A model generated the notes under the pieces. It did not search any database and was not told the DNA's origin. It worked only from the letters and a program-made list of their open reading frames with translations. Shown here one piece after another: positions 32,330 through 40,898 of a stretch of DNA of 64,000 nucleotides (its first letter is position 1; each line of letters opens with the position of its first letter). Origin of the DNA: Desulfohalovibrio reitneri (GTDB lineage Bacteria; Desulfobacterota; Desulfovibrionia; Desulfovibrionales; Desulfovibrionaceae); assembly GCF_000711295.1 (NCBI RefSeq), contig NZ_JOMJ01000003.1, positions 1,005,001 through 1,069,000 of the forward strand, given 5' to 3'. Position numbers and translations under genes: made by a program.

Positions 32330-32959
32330 GTGCGTCTCGACCCACGCCTGATTGGCGGACCACTCCATTTGGCTTATCGAGCTTGGTGCGCCAGCCTGCG
32401 TTTTCGGGAGGAAGGCTTTCAACCCACTCGCGAGTTCATTGAATCAGGCGGTAAAACGGTATTCGCTTTCTGGCACGATGAATTGTTTCCCATCCCCTAT
32501 TATGGATTACAGCTTGACCTGCCATGCGTCGCTGTTGTCTCGCGGAGTCAAGACGGTGAATTTCTGAGCCAGGTGCTCCATCGTCTGGGGGTTGAAACGG
32601 CTCGGGGGTCGAGCCACCGAGGCGGCTTGGCCGCCCTGCGTGAAGCGGCCAGGCTCATGGACCAGGGACGCCACGCCACCATCACGGTGGATGGACCCAA
32701 AGGGCCTCGTCACCAAGCCAAGGAAGGAGCGGTCTACCTAGCCCACCGGGCCGGCGCGCGCATAACCCCGTTGCGGGTACGTTTCTCCCGAAGATACATC
32801 TTCCACAAGGCATGGGATCGTTTTCAGCTTCCTTGGCCCGGCAGCAGGGTGGATTTCCGCTTCGGCCTTCCCTACGCCGTGGAGATGGACAGGCTCGACG
32901 CTTCGACGCTCAAGCGGGAAACCAGCCGACTGGAGGAGAACCTTGCCGCTCTGGCCTGA
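32330..32959 (+). CDS. DUF374 lysophospholipid acyltransferase-like protein
   Basis: The 209-aa protein matches the DUF374 pattern: FAFWHDELFPIPYY (the catalytic HxxxxD-like WHDEL), VAVVSRSQDGEFLSQVLHRLGVETARGSSHRGGLAALRE and ITVDGPKGPRHQAKEGAVYLAHRAGARI. Members are thought to acylate lipid A or LPS precursors. The start is GTG at 32330, four bases after msbA. It overlaps the deacetylase gene by 17 bases. Confidence 0.87.
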   Translation: MRLDPRLIGGPLHLAYRAWCASLRFREEGFQPTREFIESGGKTVFAFWHDELFPIPYYGLQLDLPCVAVVSRSQDGEFLSQVLHRLGVETARGSSHRGGLAALREAARLMDQGRHATITVDGPKGPRHQAKEGAVYLAHRAGARITPLRVRFSRRYIFHKAWDRFQLPWPGSRVDFRFGLPYAVEMDRLDASTLKRETSRLEENLAALA

Positions 32960-33848
32960 CGCATCGCCCCAGGTGCCGGTGCTTTGCTACCACACCGTCG
33001 GCGGCAACGGCGTGCCGATCGAACTATTTCAAGCGCAGATGACTTGGCTTGCCAAACGCGGGACACGTACTCTGGGATGCCGGGACTTGCAGCAGGTCGT
33101 TTGGAAGGGCAGGAAAATTAATTCTCCGGCAGTAATGCTAACCTTTGATGACGGTTTTCGTGACCTGCTGACTATTGTCGCCCCCATTCTTAGGAAGTAC
33201 GGATTCAAGGCCCTGGTTTTCGCCGCCCCGAACCTTCTGCGCGCGGAAGGGGAGGAGGGAACCGCCGGGGAAATCGACTCCAACCGGGCTTTCGAGGCTT
33301 TCATGGAAAACGGCGACCGTTCGGCTTGGCTCTCCGCCAGGGAACTGCGCGCATTGGCGGGCGAAGGCCTCATCGAGGTCGGCTCCCACTCCCTCTCCCA
33401 TGCCAAGGCCCCTGTATCAGCTGAACACGATGTGACGGACTTGCGCCATTGGAGTTACCACCCCTTTAGGGCTTTCGGTCGCGCCCCGGATCTGCGACCA
33501 GAGTTGGCCGGACCGGTTCACCTCGCCTCCTTGGGTCGCCTGGAGCAGGAAAATGAATTTAAAGCGCGGGTTGAAGAAAACCTGCGGAAGAGCCGCGAAA
33601 TATTGTCTGAAGTCTCCGGGCACACTGTCTCCTCGTTTGCCTGGCCGTGGGGGGAGGAACCTGAGGAAGGCGCGGAACTGGTTGCCAAATCCGGCTACGA
33701 ACTTGGTTTCACTCTGCGTCGCGGTTCCTGCCGCCGAAGTGACGCCCCCCATTCATTGCCACGGCGAGAAGTGAAGCGCCGCAAGGGTCTGCAGTGGTTC
33801 AAGCGCGAGGTCGATACACCCTGGTGGCGCGGATTGGCCGGGAGATGA
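32943..33848 (+). CDS. Polysaccharide deacetylase family protein
   Basis: The 301-aa protein has the NodB-type metal site: VMLTFDDGF (D69, D70) and EVGSHSLSH with two metal-binding histidines, plus FAWPWGEE later. It likely removes acetyl groups from a sugar of the envelope, such as LPS, a glycan intermediate or peptidoglycan; the substrate is not shown. The TTG start overlaps the DUF374 gene. There is no signal peptide, so a cytoplasmic or membrane-associated site is more likely. Confidence 0.87.
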   Translation: MPLWPDASPQVPVLCYHTVGGNGVPIELFQAQMTWLAKRGTRTLGCRDLQQVVWKGRKINSPAVMLTFDDGFRDLLTIVAPILRKYGFKALVFAAPNLLRAEGEEGTAGEIDSNRAFEAFMENGDRSAWLSARELRALAGEGLIEVGSHSLSHAKAPVSAEHDVTDLRHWSYHPFRAFGRAPDLRPELAGPVHLASLGRLEQENEFKARVEENLRKSREILSEVSGHTVSSFAWPWGEEPEEGAELVAKSGYELGFTLRRGSCRRSDAPHSLPRREVKRRKGLQWFKREVDTPWWRGLAGR

Positions 33849-34735
33849 GCGTGAAGGATTTGGCGTACGAACTTCTGGCCTTTGCCGGACGCCGCCAGTC
33901 CCTTGAGCGGCTGCACAGCCTTGGCGACGTGCTGGGCCGAGTCATGTGGTTTGGGCTCCCCACGCGACGGAAATTGGCAACCCGATCCGCCACCCTGCAT
34001 TTGAGCCTGCCCAAGCAAGAAGCCGAAAAGGTGGCCAGGGCCAGCTTCGGCCATGCCGCGCGCTCCTTTTGCGAGATCATGGCCGCTGGCACGGCGGATT
34101 GGCGTTTTTTGAGCGAACGGGTACGGGTGGCGGAGCCCGAGCTGCTACGTTTGGCCAAGACCACTGACAGGCCGGTGTTGTTCGCCACCGGACATCTTGG
34201 CGCGTGGGAATTGCAAAGCTCCATCTTCAACCATTTTCAGGGCAAAGAGCATAATGTTGTGGTTCGGCGGTCCAAGGACCAAGCCATGAACATGGCCATG
34301 CACCGGCTTCGGAGCCGTCCCGGCCTCTCGGTGTTGCCGCACCGCAACGCCGTGCGTCCTGTGCTTCGTTCCTTCCGCAAAGGCGGCATGTGCGCCATGT
34401 TGGTTGACCACAACTGCACCCGCGACGAGGCCTTGTTCCTGCCGTTTCTGGGCATGTCGGCCGCGGTCAACTTCGGTCCGGCCCTGCTGGCTGTACGCGG
34501 TGACGCGCTGGTCATGCCCAGCGCCCTGGTTCGGGAAGGGGATGGCTACGTCCAGCGCTTCCTGGAACCGCTGGACACGCGGGAACTCCAAGGAGACCGA
34601 CAAGAGCGGATAAGTCAGACCGCCTCTTTCTACACCCGGGCGGTGGAAAGCTTGGTGCGCCAGTACCCGCGGCAGTGGTTCTGGATGCACCGGCGCTGGA
34701 AAACCCGTCCTCCGGAAGAGGGTCAGAAAGGGTAG
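33845..34735 (+). CDS. Lipid A acyltransferase, LpxL/HtrB family
   Basis: The 296-aa protein has the acyltransferase H-x4-E motif (H117 to E122, in ATGHLGAWEL). It also has the family features GGMCAMLVDHN, FLPFLGMSAAVNFGPALLAVR and WFWMHRRWKTRP. It adds a secondary acyl chain to lipid A. The start at 33845 overlaps the deacetylase stop (ATGA). The last 13 bases overlap the end of the convergent TPR gene. Confidence 0.92.
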   Translation: MSVKDLAYELLAFAGRRQSLERLHSLGDVLGRVMWFGLPTRRKLATRSATLHLSLPKQEAEKVARASFGHAARSFCEIMAAGTADWRFLSERVRVAEPELLRLAKTTDRPVLFATGHLGAWELQSSIFNHFQGKEHNVVVRRSKDQAMNMAMHRLRSRPGLSVLPHRNAVRPVLRSFRKGGMCAMLVDHNCTRDEALFLPFLGMSAAVNFGPALLAVRGDALVMPSALVREGDGYVQRFLEPLDTRELQGDRQERISQTASFYTRAVESLVRQYPRQWFWMHRRWKTRPPEEGQKG

Positions 34736-36756
34736 GCCCAGACCTGGCCATCCTCCGATTTGCGTCTCGCCTCGACCTGCTCCAGCCGTTGCTGCGCGGC
34801 CTCTTTCTGTGATTCGCGGTCCGCCGCTTTGATAACCGTGCCCAGCAATCGCTTGGCTGTCTCGTATTCCCCCTCCGTCTCCATGATGAGAGCCGCCCGG
34901 TAGAGGGCTGTCACGGCCCAGATGTTCTGTCCGGGATACTTCCAGCCCACACGCAGGTACCGCTCCAGGGCGGATTGACGCCTTCCCTGCGCTTCAGCGC
35001 CCTCTGCCATCCAGAACAAGGTTTCTGCCTGTTCCGCATCATTCAGCCTTTCTCGTTCGGCCCACAAATCATCCAGGACGCTCTGCGCCCACTCGTAACG
35101 TCCCTGACGCTGGGCCAACAGGGCCAGCTTGAGCCGCTTCACCGGTTCCAAACGGCCGGAGTCCATTTCCATAAGCCGCATGTAGGTTTCCAGCCCCTCC
35201 TTATTTCTGCCCAATTGGACCTGGAGCGCGGCCTTGGCCTGCAAATAGTCGGTCCTGGCTTCACCGGAGAGCTTGGCTTCATCCACTCGGGAGAGATAAA
35301 AGCCGGAAACCTGAAAGGCCCCCGCGTTACCAGCTTCTTCGGCCAGGTGGAGGAGGGCTTCCGAGCCGAGACGGGAAGTGGGGAAGAGGTAGCCGATTCG
35401 CTTGGCTAGTTCGATGGAGTTGTTGTCAGCCCAGGCCGCGCGGAGACTCGCAATGAGCAGGAGCTGATCGAGAGGGTGGGATGCGGAGCGGGATTGCAGA
35501 TCCTCGTTGGAAAGCACGCTCCAAAAGGGGACATTGGCTTTGGGAAATACTCGCATGCCGGCGGATTCAGCCAGTATGGCGGTTAATCTGGCACCTGTCG
35601 TCCGTTCATCCTCCGTGCCGGTGAAGAAGCGCTCGGGATGCATGCCCAGTCCAATCACGGCGGCTACTTTGAGGGAGCGGGGAAGCTTTTCCAATTCGTA
35701 GGAGTCAAGATCGGGCAGGCGGACATTGCCAAGCTGGAAGGCCAGGGCAAGATCGACGTGGCGAAGCTTCTCAGCCATGACTTCGGAAAGAAGAGTGGAT
35801 TCGAGTTCCTTCCCCACAAGTTCCCTGGCAGTGTCGGGTTCCAAGTCGGCTATACGGGACATGAAGCCTGACCAGGATGAGGACTGCGGAGCCTCAACCA
35901 CCCAGTCGGCAGGATCATAGGGGCCAAGCTCGCTGAAATAACCTTCCCAGAACGAGGCGGGCTTGAGGAGGCCTTGTTGGCGGAAGGCGAGTCCGTCACC
36001 CGGTGTTTGCCCTGTGTGCAACAGGGTTATGAACGCCTCCCAGAAGCGGGAAACATGGGAGTTTGAAAGCTTGGTCAAAAGGCTGTCGGCTGATTGCCAG
36101 TTGCCCAAGGCGACCGCAGCCAGACAGCGTACGAGGGTCCTCCGATCCGATTCGGACACGAATTCGGTTGAAGCGTCTATAGGCACCGAGGAACCGGACG
36201 CCTTGAGAGCATCTTCCGCGGGGGTCCAGAAATCGGACTGTGGCCAAATGCGCCGTCCCTGGGCCATGGTCACACCAAGAAGGGAACGCTGAGAGCGGGC
36301 GACGTCCTGATCTCCAGAGACACTCATGCGCCAGAACCACACACGCCAGACGTCCTTCCAAACGTCTTGGACGTTCTCTTGGCGCAGTTTCTTCAAGTCG
36401 TCTTCGGAAGGCATGGGGCCCAGAGCCCGGGAGAAGGCGAATACGGCGTTGTCGAGTCTGCCTGACTTGCGGGCGGCTTGGCCGATGAGCCAAAGCCGTG
36501 TTTTCTCAAGTTGCTCATCCCGAAATGTCGCGTTTCCACGAAGCAGAGAGTGGGCTTCTTCAGCCCGACCCGAGTTGAGTTGAGCACGAGCACGGCGAAG
36601 GATGACTTCCGGAGTCTGTTCCCGTTGACCGAGTTCACGGGCCATGACGTCGTAGGCTTTGTATGTTTCGAGCCAAGCGGCGAAATCCTTGTCCTGAGCC
36701 GCCGTGACCTGGGCCAGCAACAGGACGATGCCGCACGCGGCGAGAAGTCGGGGCAC
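34723..36756 (-). CDS. Periplasmic TPR-repeat protein, 677 aa, function unknown
   Basis: A GTG at 36756, eight bases after AGGAGG, gives a signal peptide (VPRLLAACGIVLLLAQVTAAQD). The remainder is helical repeats, with clear TPR-like units at the N-terminus (PEVILRRARAQLNSGRAEEAHSLL). A longer series in the last third reads EGLETYMRLMEMD, YEWAQSVLDDLW, RQSALERYLRVGWKYPGQNIWAVTALYRAALI and EYETAKRLL. It resembles YfgC/Slt-type or outer-membrane assembly scaffolds only in a general way. No enzyme domain is visible. Probably lineage-specific. Confidence 0.78.
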   Translation of the reverse strand: MPRLLAACGIVLLLAQVTAAQDKDFAAWLETYKAYDVMARELGQREQTPEVILRRARAQLNSGRAEEAHSLLRGNATFRDEQLEKTRLWLIGQAARKSGRLDNAVFAFSRALGPMPSEDDLKKLRQENVQDVWKDVWRVWFWRMSVSGDQDVARSQRSLLGVTMAQGRRIWPQSDFWTPAEDALKASGSSVPIDASTEFVSESDRRTLVRCLAAVALGNWQSADSLLTKLSNSHVSRFWEAFITLLHTGQTPGDGLAFRQQGLLKPASFWEGYFSELGPYDPADWVVEAPQSSSWSGFMSRIADLEPDTARELVGKELESTLLSEVMAEKLRHVDLALAFQLGNVRLPDLDSYELEKLPRSLKVAAVIGLGMHPERFFTGTEDERTTGARLTAILAESAGMRVFPKANVPFWSVLSNEDLQSRSASHPLDQLLLIASLRAAWADNNSIELAKRIGYLFPTSRLGSEALLHLAEEAGNAGAFQVSGFYLSRVDEAKLSGEARTDYLQAKAALQVQLGRNKEGLETYMRLMEMDSGRLEPVKRLKLALLAQRQGRYEWAQSVLDDLWAERERLNDAEQAETLFWMAEGAEAQGRRQSALERYLRVGWKYPGQNIWAVTALYRAALIMETEGEYETAKRLLGTVIKAADRESQKEAAQQRLEQVEARRKSEDGQVWAYPF

Positions 36757-37110
36757 GATATGTTCCTCCTTTCTTGGCAAGAGAATTCAATAGCAGTCTC
36801 GTATTCAGCAAGGCAAGAAGGTTGGTGCCAACGGAATTGAGGGAAGGAAGTTGCCGGGAGAGCGAATGCGATGGACGCCACTGGCAGCCAGCCATCCGGA
36901 GTCAAGGGCGTTTATGAAGGAAGCTCTCCACTCTTAAAGTTTACATAATTTACATTATGAGACTTACGAAAAGCCATGTGACAACCGGGGCTGTCCAGTC
37001 CTAAATAATATTTAAAAACAGAGTGTTGACAAAATAAATGTCTACCTTGATTGATTTGATGATCAATATGAAGTTTGATTTGACATTAATTTGTATTACA
37101 TTCACCGTGC
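36757..37110. other. AT-rich intergenic region
   Basis: About 350 bases between the TPR gene start and the transaldolase terminator. From about 36940 it is distinctly AT-rich (for example around 36945 and 37008) compared with the flanking genes. A short rightward frame at 37038-37259 has no coding support. It may hold the promoter of the leftward TPR gene. I see nothing else. Confidence 0.5.
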
Positions 37111-37139
37111 AAAAAAACCGGGGAATAAAAGCCCCGGTT
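37111..37139 (-). terminator. Terminator after the dapL-folK-YHS-tal operon
   Basis: On the minus strand AACCGGGG and CCCCGGTT form an eight-pair stem (37139-37116) followed by seven T residues. It lies 40 bases after the transaldolase stop. Confidence 0.85.
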
Positions 37140-37178
37140 CTTCCGTTGGAAAGCTTTCGCTCTTTTCCGGTCACTCAG

Positions 37179-37832
37179 TCAGCCTCTCTCGCCGAAAGCT
37201 TTCTCCCAATCTTCGTCAAACTGTTTAATACCGAGATCAGTCATGGGGTGCTCCGCTAATTGGAACAACACCCTGTACGGGATGGTGGCCACGTCCGCTC
37301 CGGCCAAAGCCGCCTCGATGATATGCATGGGATGGCGCACGGAAGCCACTAGTACTTCCGTTTCGAAGCCGTAGTTGTCGTAGATGGTCACGATCTGCTC
37401 CACCACGTCCATACCACGCTGCGACAGCCCATCCAGGCGGCCGATGAACAGACTGATGTAGGTTGCTCCGGCCTTCGCGGCCAAAAGGGCCTGAGCCGGG
37501 GAAAAAGCCACGGTAACATTGGTTTTGACGCCCATTTCGCTCAACTGCCGGACAGCCTTCATTCCCTCCATGAGCATTGGAATCTTGATGACCACGTTGG
37601 AGCCGTATTTGACCAGTTCCTTGGCTTCCTCAACCATGCCCCCGGCGTTGCTGGAGACCACCTCAAGGCTGACCGGCCCGTCAACTTCCTCGCAGATGGC
37701 CCGCATCTGGTCGCGCCAATCCCCGCCTTCCCGAGATAAAAGGGTGGGGTTCGTGGTCACGCCATCGATAAGGCCATATTCCTTGGCCTGCCTGATCTCC
37801 TCCAGGTTCGCCGTATCAATGAAGAAGCGCAT
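37179..37832 (-). CDS. tal: Transaldolase (fructose-6-phosphate aldolase-like family)
   Basis: The 217-aa protein belongs to the short transaldolase/FSA branch. It shows FFIDTANLEEIRQA, VTTNPTLL, the Schiff-base lysine K83 in NVVIKIPM, and the ISLFIGRLDG and VLVASVRHPMHI segments. It acts in the pentose phosphate pathway. Whether it is a true transaldolase or a fructose-6-phosphate aldolase cannot be settled from sequence. It starts at the stop of the YHS gene, so translation is coupled. Confidence 0.9.
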   Translation of the reverse strand: MRFFIDTANLEEIRQAKEYGLIDGVTTNPTLLSREGGDWRDQMRAICEEVDGPVSLEVVSSNAGGMVEEAKELVKYGSNVVIKIPMLMEGMKAVRQLSEMGVKTNVTVAFSPAQALLAAKAGATYISLFIGRLDGLSQRGMDVVEQIVTIYDNYGFETEVLVASVRHPMHIIEAALAGADVATIPYRVLFQLAEHPMTDLGIKQFDEDWEKAFGERG

Positions 37833-38116
37833 TATTCCCCGACCTTCTTATTCCCGGTGGAACTGGCCTCAATCTGCTCGAGAAAACGGTCACGACATTC
37901 AAAACTACAAAATGTATGCACTTTCTCCCCCTGACGGACGCGGATGTCAGAGTCGACGGGCACATAGGTGCCGCAAACGGGGTCTTTCACCATTTCCCCG
38001 GAAGAGGCCATCTGGCGGGTTTCCTTCTCCTTCTTCTCCTCCTTCTTCTTTTTGTCGCCGGTAAAGAGGCGGTACAGGACGAAGGCGGCAGCGATAAATA
38101 TGAGAAACTTCAGCAT
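37832..38116 (-). CDS. Membrane-anchored YHS/TRASH-domain protein
   Basis: The 94-aa protein starts with one membrane helix (MLKFLIFIAAAFVLYRLF), then a Lys/Glu-rich linker. A YHS-type metal-binding domain follows (VKDPVCGTYVPVDSDIRV, with KVHTFCSFECRDRFLEQI). The cysteine pattern C-x-n-CxxxC suggests binding of a heavy metal or zinc near the membrane. Its partner is not known. It lies between folK and tal in one operon. Confidence 0.82.
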   Translation of the reverse strand: MLKFLIFIAAAFVLYRLFTGDKKKKEEKKEKETRQMASSGEMVKDPVCGTYVPVDSDIRVRQGEKVHTFCSFECRDRFLEQIEASSTGNKKVGE

Positions 38117-38143
38117 GGGATCTCCTGTGGACCGGGTTTACGA

Positions 38144-38638
38144 TCAGGTTTGGTAGATTCGCCGTCCTTGCCGTTGAAAGTCAAGCCTGGCCAGCAATGC
38201 GGCAGCGCTTTCACCGTCAGGAAGAAGAATGTCCGGTGCTATTTCCACCAGGGGAATGAGAACAAAGGCCCGCTCATGCAAGCGGGGATGGGGAACTTCT
38301 AGCTCGGGAGTAGCTATGACGTCCTGCCTGTAGAGTAGCAGGTCCACGTCGATGAGACGAGGGCCGAACCGCCTCCCTTCCTCTCTTCCCATGACCCGCT
38401 CGACGGATTTGGCCAGGGTGAGGAGGTCGAGCGACGAGAGTTTCGTTTCGACCCGCAAGACCTGGTTGGCGAACCAGGGTTGGTCGCGGACAAGCTGCGG
38501 TTGGGTGCGGTAAATTGATGAGGCGTTGACCAAAACAACACCGGGCGCGGAAGCAAGCAGCTCCCGCGCCCGGTGCAGATTGGCTTCAGGATCGCCGATG
38601 TTGGAGCCCAGTCCGAGGTAGGCGGTTACGGACTCCAC
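38144..38638 (-). CDS. folK: 2-amino-4-hydroxy-6-hydroxymethyldihydropteridine pyrophosphokinase
   Basis: The 164-aa HPPK carries out a step of folate synthesis. The signatures are YLGLGSNIGDPEANL, SSIYRTQPQ, and RRFGPRLIDVDLLLY with the metal-binding D-x-D. The length is normal. It starts ten bases after the dapL stop and is co-transcribed with it. Confidence 0.95.
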   Translation of the reverse strand: MESVTAYLGLGSNIGDPEANLHRARELLASAPGVVLVNASSIYRTQPQLVRDQPWFANQVLRVETKLSSLDLLTLAKSVERVMGREEGRRFGPRLIDVDLLLYRQDVIATPELEVPHPRLHERAFVLIPLVEIAPDILLPDGESAAALLARLDFQRQGRRIYQT

Positions 38639-38648
38639 AGTGGTGCGC

Positions 38649-39818
38649 CTAGAGGTTTTCCACCAGGCGGGAAACGGCTTCGTCGAGCCGCTGGCCGCCC
38701 ACTGTCAAGGCGATGCGGAAGTACCCCTCGCCCGGCTGGCCGAATCCCACGCCCGGCGTGACCACAACACCAGTGCGCTGCAGAATTTCCTTGCAGAACT
38801 CGGTGGAAGGGGCGCCACCGGGAACCTTGGCCCATACGTAAAAGCTGGCCTTGGGCTCCTCGCACTCAATGCCCGCCTTGCGCAGGCCGGCGACAACGGT
38901 GTCGCGGCGGTCCTTGTAGACCTTGCGGAACTGTTCGGCATAGTGGTCGCCCTTCTTCAGCGCCTCCACCCCCGCTTCCTGCACGGCCTGGAAGATGCCG
39001 GAGTCCACATTGGTTTTAATCTTGCCCAGTCCCTCAACCAGCTTTGCGTTGCCCACGGCCATGCCGATTCGCCACCCGGTCATGTTGTAGGTCTTGGAAA
39101 GGGAGTGGAACTCGATGGCCACTTCCTTGGCGCCGGGCGTCTGGAGAATGGACAGCGGCTTGTCCTTCTCATCGAAGTACAACTCGGTGTAGGCCGCGTC
39201 GGAAGCAATGATGGTCTCGAACTCCCGCGCCTTTTCCACCAGCCGGGCGTAGAAGTCCTCGGTGGCCACGGCGGCGGTGGGGTTGTTGGGATAGTTGATG
39301 AAGATCATTTTGGCCCGGCGCCAAGTGTCGTCGCCGATGGCTTCGAGATCGGGAAGGTAGTCGTTTTCCTTAAGCAGGGGAACGAACTGCACTTCCCCGC
39401 CGGCGAAATCGACTGCGGTGGGGTATACGGGGTAGTTGGGCGTGCAGACCAGAGCCAGGTCGCCGGGATTGAGGAACGCCAGCGGGAAGTGGGCGATCCC
39501 TTCCTTGGACCCGATCAGGCTCACGACCTCGCTTTCCCAGTCCAGGTCAACGTCAAATCGTCCCTTGTACCACTCCGCCACGGCCTGCCGGAAAACGGGC
39601 AGGCCGATGTAGGAGGGATACTGGTGGTTGGCGGGCTTTTTGGCGGCTTTGTACAAAGCCTCGATGATGAAATCCGGAGTGGGCATGTCCGGGTCGCCGA
39701 TCCCCAGGGAAATGATGTCTACTCCCCTGGCCTGCACTTCCGCCTTGGCCTCGTCGATGGCCGCGAAAAGATAGGGTGGCAGCTTGGTAAGCCTATCGGC
39801 AAAAGGAAATTCTGGCAT
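38649..39818 (-). CDS. dapL: LL-diaminopimelate aminotransferase
   Basis: The 389-aa PLP enzyme makes LL-diaminopimelate directly from tetrahydrodipicolinate. Motifs include ISLGIGDPDMPTPD, INYPNNPTAAVA, the PLP lysine K242 in HSLSKTYNMTGWRIGMAVG and YFRIALTV near the end. These fit the DapL group rather than aspartate aminotransferase. Start 39818 follows AAGGAGA; a longer frame to 40235 is not coding. A lysA gene at 49256 completes the pathway in this window. Confidence 0.9.
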   Translation of the reverse strand: MPEFPFADRLTKLPPYLFAAIDEAKAEVQARGVDIISLGIGDPDMPTPDFIIEALYKAAKKPANHQYPSYIGLPVFRQAVAEWYKGRFDVDLDWESEVVSLIGSKEGIAHFPLAFLNPGDLALVCTPNYPVYPTAVDFAGGEVQFVPLLKENDYLPDLEAIGDDTWRRAKMIFINYPNNPTAAVATEDFYARLVEKAREFETIIASDAAYTELYFDEKDKPLSILQTPGAKEVAIEFHSLSKTYNMTGWRIGMAVGNAKLVEGLGKIKTNVDSGIFQAVQEAGVEALKKGDHYAEQFRKVYKDRRDTVVAGLRKAGIECEEPKASFYVWAKVPGGAPSTEFCKEILQRTGVVVTPGVGFGQPGEGYFRIALTVGGQRLDEAVSRLVENL

Positions 39819-39935
39819 TCTGTTCTCCTTGCATCTTGGAGCGAATCGGGATTGTGGAACGAGAGGTGTAATTGCCCTCCATCCCCCTGTCAAACACGCT
39901 TGCGCGCCCCTGCGCCTTGGAGGTAGACCGGGTCC

Positions 39936-40847
39936 ATGACAGAAGCCGAAACCTCCGCCGTCGGAAACCACCCCTGGATCGACCGCTATCTCGAATATCT
40001 CGTGGTGGAAAAGGGTCTGGCGGAGCATAGCCTTCAGGCATACACCAGGGATATTTACTCGCTGTATTCCTTTCTCACCAAGCGCGGCGGCTCTCTTGAG
40101 TCGGTCAACGGCCAGACGCTCCTTCTCTATCTGGGGGAACTCCGCGCCAGGGAGTTGGGCAGTCGCTCCATCGCCCGCCACCTTTCCTCCCTTCGCGGCT
40201 TTTTCTCGTTTGCCGCTGATGAGGGGTGGCTGCACAGCGACCCGGCGGAACTGCTCTCAAATCCCAAGCTCCCTCACAGCTTGCCGGAATTTCTCACCGT
40301 TGAGGAAATGGACGCCCTGCTCGCCCAGCCCGACCAGACTCAAAAACTGGGACTTCGGGACAGGGCGATGCTGGAACTGCTCTACGCCGCAGGGCTGCGG
40401 GTATCCGAACTCATATCCCTGAAGCCCATTGATTTTGACGCCCAGGCCGGCTTGCTGCGGATATTCGGCAAAGGAGCCAAGGAGCGGCTGGTACCGCTCT
40501 ACCAGGAGGCACAGGACGTGCTGGGTACCTATCTCGCGTCTTGGCGGGGTCTTTTCGGGCCCAAGGATCAAGAGATTTTCCTCAACCGCTCCGGCCGCAA
40601 GCTCAGCCGCCAGGGTGTCTGGAAGCTGGTCAAACGGTATGCCGCACAGGCGGGCATAAAGCGAGAGATATCCCCCCATACCCTGCGTCACAGTTTCGCG
40701 ACCCACCTGCTGGACGGCGGCGCCGACCTGCGTACGGTGCAGGTTCTGCTTGGTCACGCGGATGTGGCTGCCACGGAAATATACACCCATGTGCAGTCCG
40801 TCAGGCTGGCGGCCATTCATCACAGGTTTCATCCACGCTCAGGGTGA
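39936..40847 (+). CDS. xerD: Tyrosine recombinase XerD
   Basis: The 303-aa protein carries all catalytic residues: R155 (AAGLRVSEL), K179 (GKGAKERLVPL), H248 and R251 (SPHTLRHSFATHLL), H274 (LLGHADVAATEIYTHV) and nucleophile Y283. Length and the N-terminal SAM-like domain match XerC/XerD, which resolve chromosome dimers at dif with FtsK (encoded at 25.5 kb). It has no neighbouring phage genes, so it is a housekeeping recombinase. XerD rather than XerC is likely but not certain. Confidence 0.93.
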   Translation: MTEAETSAVGNHPWIDRYLEYLVVEKGLAEHSLQAYTRDIYSLYSFLTKRGGSLESVNGQTLLLYLGELRARELGSRSIARHLSSLRGFFSFAADEGWLHSDPAELLSNPKLPHSLPEFLTVEEMDALLAQPDQTQKLGLRDRAMLELLYAAGLRVSELISLKPIDFDAQAGLLRIFGKGAKERLVPLYQEAQDVLGTYLASWRGLFGPKDQEIFLNRSGRKLSRQGVWKLVKRYAAQAGIKREISPHTLRHSFATHLLDGGADLRTVQVLLGHADVAATEIYTHVQSVRLAAIHHRFHPRSG

Positions 40848-40898
40848 TGGTACCCGGCTTCCTAGGAAAATAAGAAAAAAGAAAGTAGACTCGCTAGG

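Noticed and set aside
37038-37259. Rightward open frame of 73 codons
   Set aside because: It crosses the transaldolase terminator, runs into the transaldolase gene antisense and lacks a ribosome-binding site.
39936-40847. Phage-type integrase marking a second mobile element
   Set aside because: The length and motifs match housekeeping XerC/XerD, and the neighbours are housekeeping genes with no repeats or phage genes.
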